Source: Paraspadella gotoi (taxonomy: Eukaryota > Chaetognatha). From it: a stretch of 64,000 bases of DNA. Under the pieces are notes generated by a model. That model was not told the DNA's origin. It did not search any database and was given only the letters and a program-made list of their open reading frames with translations. How positions within the stretch are numbered: position 1 is the first letter of the stretch; each line of letters starts with the position of its first letter. Shown here piece by piece: positions 1-11,800 of this stretch. The stretch spans positions 1,123,601-1,187,600 of the forward strand of contig CM119267.1 of the NCBI GenBank assembly GCA_051294375.1, read 5' to 3'. The translations under genes were made by a program, and so were the position numbers.

Positions 1-2234
1 CCTTTTTCATGAGCAAAGAATGCGAAACGCTCATTCGCAGCATGTTGCAGGTCAGATCAGATAAGGTTTTCAAATAAAAGGCAATGAATTATGAAATCGC
101 GGGGAAAAAAATAAATGATTATCATACATTTATGAATATAAAATCAATAAAAATTTAATTTTAATAGCACCACTTTTTTCCATTCTCTTAAATCCTACAG
201 GTGAATCCGGACGAACGCGCCACGATTGCCGGCGTCATTAAGAACAAATGGGTAACGATGAACGGTGAAGATCCAGAGTTCGTCCGCTTGGTGGCGCTGC
301 GAGCGAAAGACGCCTGCGTCAGCGCCGACGCCTCGGAAGAGACGGTTCTGAATCGAATGGCGAAACTGGGCATCGATCGAGAGAAGACTCTCGCCTCCGT
401 CGCCAAAGGAAACTTGGATAACTACTACGCCATCTATCATTTGATGTCAGACAAATACAGAAAACAAAACAAAATCGCCTACGATTATTCCGGTTACTAC
501 GCGACGACTTCCTCGGCGCTTCAGCCCATTACGTCGCCGCCCGCTGCAGCCGGCGGCCGACGACGCGGCAGCATCACTACCGGCATCGTCGAGAAAATGG
601 AGGAGCCGGAAACGAAGCCGACAGCGGCGCCGGTTTCTCGCGCCGGAGAATTTCCGGTTTGGACGATCGGCGCCGGAATCGCCGATGAAACGACTCCAGA
701 GACGGAGACGTCGGAGATGGAACACGAGGACGAACCATCGCCGGAAGCTCTCGCCCGCTATCTCGCCATGCGACGCCACACTGTCGGCGTCTCGGAATTG
801 CAACAACAAATTCCTAAACCTTCATTGGCCTTTCATCCCTTTCCTTTAATGACGTTGGCGACCAACGAACAACAGAATCGCCTCTCCTCCGAAACGACGC
901 CGCTTCTTCCTCTGGCGTCGAATCTCGACGCCGCTTGGCCCAATCAACAACAGCAGATCTCCCTCATCGCCCCGCCATTCGTTCAAGCCTCTCCCAGTCC
1001 AGAGCCAGTCCTTCTCCAGGCCCATCACCAGCGCGAGCCTTCCGACGAAGAGTCGGGCCTTTCCGCTCCGCCGCCCGATCTTTATTCCTCGCAGTCGGGC
1101 AACCGTCGGGCCTCCGACGGCGGCGCCCACGTCCAGCTCTGCACCTCTTTTCTGGAGCAGCAGCTGCTGCTGAATCTGGCACAGCAGGTGGCCGCAGGGG
1201 AGAGACTGACTCCTTGCGGCAGCAGCCGCAGCAGCGGGAACTCTTTAGCGTCTCGCGGAATCTCTCCTTCTCCGATCACCGAAGCCTGCGAAGCCGACGA
1301 TCCGGCCGAATGCCTTCAACGCGATCGAGGATGTAGCCTGCACAACTTCGAAGGCGCCGCCGATCCCGCCCTCGACTCTCATCCGAGTCCGACGCCGTCG
1401 CGCGGTCGTCGCAGCGCCGGCGCTACGCTGCTGCCCTACGGCGTTGAACGCGGCGCTCACGGACGCCACAGTGATTCCTCGACGTTTCTCCTCGTGGATC
1501 GATCTTCTCCAACCCGACGCGCCAGCGACTCGAGCGCTACGCTGCAACAGTATCAGAAGCGACTCGAAAGACTCTACAGCAACACCATCAATGACCCCAA
1601 CGCCGGCGTGCCTCCCTTGCAAGAGTTTCACAGGTTGGAGAGGGAAATCAATCAACGCCGACACCAACACGGATTGACATTGAGCCCCGACGCGCATCAA
1701 GACTCCATTCTGCAACCCTCCATCGCTTTGATGAACGGAGCTTTCGCCACCGATGCCCCGCAGTTCAACCTTCAGGAAAACCTCCAACAATTGCAGCTGA
1801 CGGTGCCCAACGGTCCAGATATAACCTGGAGCCAACAACAACAGCACGCCGTTTCGCTTTCGCCCACCGCCTTTCGGATGTTGAACGATCCCGTCGCATC
1901 GGCGCCGGGATTCCCCTTCGGTCGTGTCTCCCCGCCGGCGCAAAGTCTCGGCAAGATCATGGAGGCGTCCTACGAGATGGGCGCCGAGATGGAGACCACG
2001 CCCACCCAGCGACGCTCGCTCCTTCCGGCGCCGGATATCAACGTGACATTCCATGCGGGTGACGGCGCTGCCGCCGCCGAGATGGAATGCGACGTGGGAG
2101 GCAGCGGAGAACTCGATAGATTCGACGGCGGCGGCGGAGGAGGAGGAGGAGGAGATGATGATGAGATTAAAGACTTTGGTCCTTATCTTTCTAATCTGAT
2201 AAATTCGAAGGAAAATGAGTTCGACGTCACGTGA
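1..2234 (+). CDS. SIK: Salt-inducible-kinase-like Ser/Thr kinase, C-terminal part (5' partial)
   Basis: Two exons are visible: 1-50 and 201-2234, joined by an intron at 51-200 with GT and CAG borders. The first exon encodes the end of a protein kinase domain (FFMSKECETLIRSML). The second opens with VNPDERATIAGVIKNKW, the last kinase helix, followed by a UBA-like segment (LNRMAKLGIDREKTLASV, then NYYAIYHLMSDKYRKQ) in the order typical of SIK2/SIK3 and related AMPK-family kinases. These kinases phosphorylate cytoplasmic targets such as CRTC coactivators and class IIa HDACs. The remaining ~580 residues are low in complexity, rich in Ser, Pro, Gln and Ala, with a polyglycine run just before the acidic C-terminus. 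The catalytic residues lie upstream of the window. Exact SIK paralogue is uncertain; MARK-type kinases are a less likely alternative. Confidence 0.8.
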
Positions 2235-2432
2235 TTCGTTTTTTCGATCCCCGCCTCTGTTTTGTTTTGTTTTTGTTTTTTTTTGTTTTTTTATTAAGGG
2301 AAAATATTAATTTATATTGTGAATTTTTGTTTTAATTGTTTTAATACGGTCATAAACGATAATGTAATCAAAAGTTCATCTCTTATGATAACAATGAAAG
2401 GCTCAGATGCTAAGTTTACAAAGTAATTTGCA

Positions 2433-2476
<44 letters not shown>

Positions 2477-2813
2477 CAAAATGAGATTGCGTGTTGTTGT
2501 TGTTCGTCCACAGGATTAAAATCATCGCTTTAAATTTATTTCAAATTAAAATGTAATCAATCTTTTTTCCTCGTTTGTTTGTCAACAAAGGCGGCCTTCT
2601 CTTTTTTTCTTATTTTGTTTAGAGTGAATTTCATTTTTTTTTCCGATGTTCTTGATTTTTTTTATTGTTCCTCACAATTGTTAGTTATATTTAAATTTTC
2701 TCAAAAAAAAAATTGTTTTCAGTCATCCAAAATACTAGGATGTGTCGTCCTAAGTTCTTTTTATTTAATAAAATTGATTTCTTTTGTTTTTAGCTCATAA
2801 ATTTAAATAAAAC
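2235..2813. other. Spacer between SIK-like gene and FANCA
   Basis: AT-rich 3' flank and upstream region of FANCA. It holds T-runs, a (GA)n array at about 2435-2474 and no convincing gene. A short AT-rich open frame at 2579-2800 is compositionally non-coding. Confidence 0.5.
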
Positions 2814-5800
2814 ATGGGGACGGAGGACATGGTAGACGATGACATGGCGGACGATGACATGGTAGACGATGACATGGTCGACGATAAACTGGACGATGTC
2901 TTCTTTTCGGCGATGGACTTCGACGACGACGTCTGGAGGACGAAGCTGGAGTCGCTCGTCGATATCCTCTTCTTGCAGCTCGAAGACTTGGATGCGGCGG
3001 GGGAAAAAAGGGACAAAGGATTATCCAATCGAGACAAAGGAACTCTGAGCGAAAGAGGGATTGAGGCTTTGGCTTTGACATTGAGACGAGTCATCGAGTC
3101 TGTCAATTACGATGAGAAAGACGTGAGTGAATTCTTGGTGAATCTGTAATAAAACTTGAGCTAATAATATTACTAATGTGAGGGTTAAATCCGTAAAACT
3201 GAGATGAAATCTAAATCCTCTAATTTCTTAAATCTTTTTCTCCTCTAAATCTCTTTCTATCCCCCGCCAAATGTCTGCCAAATCCCTTCCCTTTCTCAGC
3301 CTCTCCCTCGCTTCTCCCGCGCTCTCGATCTCCTCGAACTCGTCACGGCGCCGACTCGGTTCCAAACCCGGCGCCTTTTTGTTCCGCGACGCCGGCTCCT
3401 CCTTCGGACGTTGAGCGGATGGCGCCGCGTCAGCGCCCCGCTGCTGCGCCGTCTGACGGAGCGGAACCTCGTCGACGCGGAGACATTTTTGACGGCGGCG
3501 AGTGGGCGTGGCGAGACGCTGAGGCGTTTCGGTGAAAGTCTGAGGGAGATGGTGAGAGGAGGAGGAGGAGGAGGAGATGATCTGCTTCGCGGAATCGTTG
3601 GGACGGCGTTCGAGGAAGGTCAATAAAGAGAAAAAAAAAAAGAGAGAGAAAGAGAGAGATAGATAAATAGATTAACTTAGGCTCGATCCTTCCGAAAGGC
3701 AGTCGGTCGTCCTCGGCCGCCGTCTCCGTCCTCGACGCGATGCTTTGCCAAGATCTCGTCGAATGGAGAGACAGAGAACGAGACGATGAGGCGAGGATGG
3801 AGAGGGAGACGGCGCGCCCCCCCAAGAGGCGAAGGCGAGAAGCGTTGAGGGTTTTTCACGCCCTCATCGATGTCGTCGATTTTGAAGAAAAGGGAAAGAG
3901 AAAAAAGGTTTATTCATCTTACGTTATTTGGAATGTAAACCCGTCAAGTATTTTACAATCTTTTTCGAATTTCCTCATTCTCTTCCCTCTCCTCTCTTGC
4001 TCCTTTCGAACCCCCCTCCTTTCCCAACTCTCCCCTTCCTCTATTTCCCTTTTCCTCTCCTTATGCCTTCCCCTCTACCTCCTTTCCTAATCGCCCTTCC
4101 TCTCTTCCTCCCTCTACCCTCCTTCGCTCCTCCTGCTCCTCCTTTCAGCTCCTCTTCCATCTCCTCACATCTGTCCTCACCTTCGACGCTTCAGTCACGT
4201 GCACCATGGCCATTGCATCTCAACACGAATGGACTTTGAAGACGGCGTCGTCGAACCTCGAGGAAATGGGGCTTCTCTTTGCCAGAATGATTCCCCTGTC
4301 AGGTCAGTGATGGAGAAAATTCTCTGAAGAACGTCATCTAAAAGACTCATTGATTGCCCACAACAATCCCCCTCTAACATCAGATTAAAAATCGATGTTG
4401 CTAATGATTTGTTTTTTTCATCGCCTCAGTCTAAAATCCCGTTAAAGTCGATCTGGCTTTTTCCCAACGGCTTTCCCCCCGTGTCTTTTTCCCTATGGCT
4501 TTCCCCCACGGCTTCTCCCCACGATTTCTACTGGTTTCTTTCATGACTTTCCCGCATGGCTTTCCCCCATTGTTATCGCTCAATGACCTCCTCCTCGACC
4601 TCCATAGATCCTTCGACCATCCTCCATCGCGCCGTCGACTCCGTCTGCAACGACGAGACCGAGATCAGTCACCGCCTCTTCCTCTTCCTCGTCTCCTGCC
4701 TCCTCGCCGCGGACGAAGGAGTTGGGAAGACTGCGGCGTCGATCGTCGACTCCAAGATTCGTGACACTTTCGCTGGTGGGTCAGTTGATCAATAATGAAT
4801 TTATTTTTATCGTCACAATCGCTTTGCGTTTGCGACGATCTTGTAACGCTTTTGCGCATAATTGGCGTAGTCGTTGTCGTCGGCGTTCTCACTTATCGAT
4901 CGCCTTTTTGATAATTAAATTTGGGCGTATGAAGCTTCTCATTACCGAGGTCCTTGAAATTAGGTGAGGACAGTTATTAAATGTTTTGTTTACGTTTTAT
5001 CAAAACGAACAAATTTCCTCTATTATTTTTATGTCTCCTTCTCTCTCTCTCTCTTTTCTCTTTTAATTATAAGTAGCTCTCTCTCTCTTTTCCCCAGGCT
5101 GATTCATTGGAAAAAAAAGTCTGCAGCTGGCTCTGGCCTCTGGCAGGGGCTTTTCTTTTTCTCTTTTCTCTCTGATGCTTCTGCTGCTGCCTTTCTTTCT
5201 TTTTTTCTGGTTGCCTCTGCTGCTGCCGCTGCTGATTCGTCTGAAACGATTTGGCTTCCTCTCTTCTTTCTCTCTCTGCTTTTTTATAAAAAAAAAAAAT
5301 TGAATTAGGATTGAACTCGTAAAATTAGGCCATCGTATTCGTGCATGTTAATCATTTTGCTTCGCAACATGGGTTTTTATTTTGTTCTTTCTTCTCGTCA
5401 CTCTCTTTATTTTTTTTTTTTCTTTTCTTCCTTTCTATTCTTTCTTTCTTTTATTCTTTCATTCCTTTCTATTCTTTCTTTCCTTTCTATTCCTTTCTTC
5501 CTTTCTATCTTTTTTCCCTTCTATTCTTTTCTTTCTTTCTATTCTTTCTTTCATTTCTATTTTTTCTTTCCTTTCTATTCTTTCTTTCCTTTCTATTCTT
5601 TCTTTCCTTTATTTTTTTTTTTCATTTCTTTTCGTTATCTTTCATTCTATTCTTTTTTCATTCTTTCTTTCCTTTTTTCCTTTCTATTTCCTTTCTTTCC
5701 ATTTATTTTTTTCTTCTTTTCTTCTGTTTATAAATTAATTTTCTTTTCTCAATTTGATTTTTTTTGTATCAAAATTTTGTCGTCAATCCAGATTTTTCTT

Positions 5801-8800
5801 ATGCGATTGCGACGATCCTACGCTTTTATGATTTTTTTAAAAAATTGGTGGATTCAATAATAATAATAATAATTAATATGTATTCGAGGCAGTAGTATTT
5901 CCTTTGTCGTCCTATGGGTTGTTTTTTTTTTTCGTCGCAATCGCTTGCCGTTGTGACGATTTTGGGACGATGGTCTGCGTTCCAAATTATAGGATGGAAG
6001 TGTGCAATTGGATAAAGTGTGGCGGTATATTCACACCGCCTCACGTCCACCATCCGTCAGCCAAATCCATTGGCTCAGAGGGGGAACACACCATCCCAGG
6101 CGTAGTGTTCCATCCACAGTCCTAACGACTTCCCTCTGCGTTGGCAAAGCGAGACCGTCCTAGGGTACCGCGCCCAGTGACTGGAGGCGTCACTGAGGGT
6201 CGGAAGCCCCCAAAGCCAACAGTGAGATGCCCCATCCCAATGGGCATCACAGGCAACCCGGCTGTTGCCATAAAGCTGAAAAATTCAGATAAAGCTTCTC
6301 GTCATCAAGGTCTTTCAAAATGATAAAAGTAGATATGTCGCTCCGCGCTAAGAAAAAAATCCGAAAGAATATAACTTTGTTCCTATCAAATTTTTGCACT
6401 AGTAGCGCAGTAAATATTACAAAAACATTGATGTTTTTTGAAAACTACAGTGTTGGGCTATCCAACGCCGCCGGGAACTAAAAAAAATTTCATAAAGGTC
6501 TGGTGCACAAAATACTAAAAAAAAAAAAACTGCTTTCAATCGGATTTCTTTAAAATTTTTCTTTATATTTGCCGGTTTTTACTGTAAAAGTCAAATATAT
6601 TTGCAGCGGTCTTGTACTGATTTCGATTCTGTTGGGTTAGGCTATCTTTCAAGCACATAACGAAAAAATAAAATTAATGTCATAGTATGAAATAATAGCA
6701 ATTTTCTCTCAAAAATTTTGTTTCTTACTGTTTTTGCCAAACATGCTCTTTTAAAATTATAAATATAATGATTAACTAATGAAAACTACAATGTTTTAGG
6801 TACATTTCGTTGCCGGAACAAAGAAAATTCAATTGACATTATAGTATCAAATATGGAGCCTTGAAATACCCTTATTTCTTTGTAATTTACCTCTTTATTG
6901 ATAAAAGCCTTGTATCATAGTATAAAATGAAAACAACAATTTCACCATACCGCTACATTAATTTGCATGTTATTAAAAGGGCTGTAGTGTTTTTTAATAA
7001 AAATCGTTTATATTCATATAGTTAATTAGGATTATGCAAAAGTTTTAATTTGCATCTATAGATGACCAAATTTATAAATCTGATAATAGAGGCTTTTGGC
7101 CCTATGTCTGTCATTTTTAAATCAGCCGGAACTAAGTTTGAGCTCCAGAATTTTCATATTGTTATTTTTTTTTTGGTTTTTTTAAGGTTACTACATGAAA
7201 TTTGTTTATTTTTTTATTTTTCATCAAAATGATTAATTTATTATTCTTAGTATTTACTTATACGTATAAGGCATAGAAAAATTATGATAACTATCATTTT
7301 TTATATTTTAAAATTTTTCAAGTGTGTTTAAATTAATTTTAAAAGTTGTTATACTTTTGACTAAGATTCCTATCCAGTTTTTAAAAAAAATCCTTTCAAA
7401 CGTTTAAGAAAAATTATATGGAAAAGATGCCCANNNNNNNNNNNNNNNNNNNNNNNNNTGAATGTGGATGAACCTCCTAAAATTAGGCCTCATCGTATTC
7501 CGTGCATGGTTATATCATTTTGCTATCGCAACATGGGGTTTTTATTTTGTTCTTTCTTCTCGTCACTCTCTTTATTTTTATTTTTTTCTTTTTTCCTTTA
7601 TTTTCTTTCTTTCCTTTCTATTCTTCTTCCTTTCTTCTTCTCCTTTCTATTCTTTCTTTCCTTTCTATTTCTTTTTTTCCCTTCTATTCTTTCTTTTCAT
7701 TTCTATTCTTTCTTTCATTTCTATTTTTTCTTTCCTTTCTATTCTTTCTTTCCTTTCTATTCTTTCTTCCTTTATTTTTTTTTTTTTCATTTCTATTTTG
7801 TTACTATGTTTCTATCTTTTTTCATTCTTTCTTTCCTTTTTTTCCTTTCTATTCTTTCTTTCCATTTATTCTTTTCTTCTTTTCTTTCTGTTTATAAATT
7901 AATTTTCTTTTCTCAAAATTTGATTTTTTTTGTATCAAAAAATTTGTTTCGTCAATCCAGATTTTTCTTATGCGATTGCGACGAATCCTTACGCTTACGC
8001 TTTTATGATTTTTTTAAAAATTGTGGATTCAATAAGAATAATAATAATAATATGTATTCGAGGCAGAAGTATTTCCTTTGTCGTCCTATGGGTTGTTTTT
8101 TTTTTCGTCGCAATCGCTTGCGTTAGTGACGATTTTTGGACGATTAGGTCTGCGCTTCCCAAATTATAGATGAAGTGTGCAATTGGATAAAGTGTGGCGG
8201 TATATTCACACCGCCTCACGTCCACCATCCGTCAGCCAAATCCATTGGCTCAGAGGGGGAACACACCATCCCAGGCGTAGTGTTCCATCCACAGTCCTAA
8301 ACTTCCCTCTGCGTTGGCAAAGCGAGACCGTCCTAGGGTAACGCCGCCAGTGACTGGAGGCGTCACTGAGGGTCGGAAGCCCCCAAAGCCAACAGTGAGA
8401 TGCCCCATCCCAATGGGCATCACAGGCAACCCGGCTGTGCCAAATAAAAGCTGAAAAATCAGATAAAGCTTCTCGTCATCAAGGGTCTTTCAAAATTGAT
8501 TAAAAGTTGTTGATACCCTGTTCGCTCCGCGCTAAGAAAAAAATCCGAAAGAATGATAACTTTGGTTCCTATAAATTTTTGCACTAGTAGCGCAGTAAAT
8601 ATTACAAAACCATTGATGGTTTTTGAAACTACAGTGTTTGGGCTATCCAACGCCGCCGGAACTAAAAAAATTCATAAAGGTCTGGTGCACAAAATACTAA
8701 AAAAAAAAAACTGCTTTCAATCGGATTTCTTTAAATTTTTTTTATATTTTGCGGTTTTTACTGTAAAAGTCAAATATATTTGCAGCGGTCTTGTACTGAT

Positions 8801-11800
8801 TTCGATTCTGTTGGGTTTAGGCTATCTTTCAAGCACATAACGAAAAAATAAAATTAATGTCATAGTATGAAATAATAGCAATTTTCTCTCAAAATTTTGT
8901 TTCTTACTGTTTTTGCCAAACATGCTCTTTAAAATTATAAATATAATGATTAACTAATGAAACTACAATGTTTTAGGTACATTTCGTTGCCGGAACAAAG
9001 AAAATTCATTGACATTATAGTATCAATATGGAGCCTTGAAATACCTTATTTTCTTTGTAATTTACCTCTTTATTGATAAAAGCCTTGTATCATAGTATAA
9101 AATGAAAACAACAATTTCACCATACCGCTACATTAATTTGCATGTTATTAAAAGGCTGTAGTGGTTTTTTTAATAAAAATCGTTTATATTCATATAGTTA
9201 ATTAGGATTATGCAAAAGTTTTAATTTGCATCTATAGATGACCCAAATTTATAAATCTGATAATAGAGGCTTTTGGCCCTATGTCTGTCATTTTTAAATC
9301 AGCCGGAACTAAGTTTGAGCTCCAGAATTTTCATATTGTTATTTTTTTTTTGGTTTTTTTAAGGTTACTACATGAAATTTGTTTATTTTTTTATTTTCAT
9401 CAAAATGATAATTTATTATTCTTAGTATTTACTTATACGTATAAGGCATAGAAAAATTATGATAACTATCATTTTTTATATTTTAAAATTTTTCAAAGTG
9501 TGTTTAAATTAATTTTAAAAGTTGTTATACTTTTGACTAAGATTCCTATCCAGTTTTTAAAAAAAATCCTTTCAAACGTTTAAGAAAAATTATATGGAAA
9601 AGATGCCCAATAATTATGGCTTTAATTTGACACCAGTCCCATCGTTCTATCATTTTTTGTTCAAAAGATATCTAAGAAAATCAATTTTTATATTGTCAAT
9701 TAAGTCACTCAGCTGAAGTTAAAAATTTGAGTGGAACCAAAAAGAAAATTGGGCGTGGAAGATGACCGTTTTATGTGGATTATTTCTAAACCCTTAGATC
9801 GATTGATTTGAAACGTATCAACAATATTGACATAATTTCCTATCAGTAAATGTAAAAATATTTAAAATAAATTTTAAAACAGACAGCTAACTTGCCTATC
9901 TAGATAAAGTTGATTGATCTAATTTGGATTCCCTTCATATTATGACTAACTGTAATATCCAAATTAGCATATATTATAAAAAATATATATCTTAGAGAGA
10001 TATGAAATGGTTTAAGTATATGTCACTCTCTTTCTCTCTCTTTTTCTCAGTCGCTGCATCTTCTGATTCGTCCAAAATCGAGTTGAGCTCTGCTGCAACT
10101 GGAGCTCACTCTTTCTCTCTATGTAGCAAATTAACCGCTGCAACACCTTACTAACGAGCCTGGGAGCTTTACTAGCTTTTTAGCTACTGAAGTTTAATCG
10201 TTGTTAGCAGAAAAGGAACAGAGAGCAGAAAATGACTTTTGTTGTTTATTTACATGAAGGATATATATCACAATGAGTAAAAGAAGTAAAAGTTTAGACT
10301 TAACCGCATTTAAGCTCTTGCCTCCGTGGATGTTAAAAGAGGACTCCTCTCTTCCTCCCTCTCATACATTTTCTTTCTCTTTGTCTCCTCTCCTCCATTC
10401 CTCTTTGTTCCCTGCCTCGATTTCCTCTCACGCACGACCGCGTTCTGCGCGGTCGGGAGCCTAATCCTTTTCTTGCGCGAGTTCTCGGTTCTCTTTATTT
10501 GACCCATATTCCCTTTCCTATTATTACTCGCTTCATCTAGTCTCTCTCTCTCTCACTCTCTCTCTCTCGCGCGTGCGCTCTCTCTCTCTTACAAACATTT
10601 TTGTCGGGATCGAACTCGTGATGTTGAGCTCCGCGTGGCACATGTTACTGTTTTATAATTCTCTCTCTTTTTCTATCTCTTTCACACATTTATTCAGTCA
10701 ATTTCTTTAATTAGATTAAATTAATTAAATTCGTTCAATTTAATTAATTTAGTTCATGCTTTTAAATTTATTTACTCAATGCAATTTATTTATCTCAATT
10801 TTGTAAGTTATTTAAATTAAATTTAATTCATTCATTTTATTTATTTCATTCATTCGAATTGTTTCATTGATTCAATTCAATATAATCTTTCCGTTCCCTC
10901 GATTTAAACAGAAGAATCCTCTTGTCGCTTCGAGGATCTGATGATCGCCTTCCTCCTCGCTCGCCACGCCTCTTTCTCCGCCTCTCCAGACTTCCCCTCC
11001 TACTCTGAGTGGTTCTTCTCTCGATTCGGTCATCTTCCCAACTCCTTCGTCGACTCCAAACGAAGCTTCGGCCTTTTGGTCAAGTTTCTTTCTCAGTTGG
11101 TGCAATTCGAACCCGCCGCATGCTTGAAGGTTCGTTTCTCTATCTCACTCCTTCTTTCTCTTCCTTACCTCCTTTTCCCTTCTCTTCAGACGCACCTGCT
11201 GCATCCGCCGGCCACCAATTCGCCCGGGTGCAAAGAGTGTTGGCAAGATTACTCGGCGCTGGCCAAGACGAGGCTGGCCGATTTGAAAGAATCTCTCGAT
11301 CAGGTTTTTATTTTAGTTTATTTCAAATATTAAATATTATTTTACATTCAAAAAAAACGAGCCCGCCTTTATTAAAAAGGGCGCCATCTTCGGGTCATCT
11401 GACGCCGTATCCAAAACCGGCGTCGAATCTGCTACTAAAAGCGACGCCGCGAATAGAGACGTGGATGCCGCCGTCGCCGCCTTCGATAAACTCGGCGCCG
11501 TTCCACAGGTATTTATTTAAAGAAGGGAAATGATGACTTTGGGCGGTTAGCGGTTGGAATCAGGGCGAAACACAACAGAGATAACTGATCATTTGATCAA
11601 TATTCAATAACAAATTAACCAAACCTAATAACTCCCGATATTCGTTATACAGCACGATCAATGAAAGAAATGACTAATCTCATATATCAGTGAACGGTAA
11701 TTGAATACTAATTAAATTAATTAATTAATTAAATTTATTTGTAAACAAAAGGAATGATGTATGTATCTTCAGTTTCTTCCTGACACACATGTCCTCTTTT

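Larger units (their letters stand above)
4776..10911 (+). other. Large FANCA intron filled with repeats
   Basis: This 6.1 kb intron carries a dispersed repeat (about 4806-5400, also present at 48146-48780), CT-rich tracts, a 2.1 kb block present twice around an N gap, and AT-rich sequence of unknown origin. No host exon was found inside it. The flanking exons join in phase (one base carried over, giving Glu). Confidence 0.6.

Noticed and set aside
1245-2054. 269-codon minus-strand frame
   Set aside because: Antisense shadow of the SIK C-terminal exon, with no recognisable domain.
5341-5860. Phe/Ser/Leu-rich open frames over 100 codons (also 7462-8126)
   Set aside because: They are translations of TTCTTTCTATTC-type pyrimidine tracts, open in all three frames and repeated in the duplicated block.
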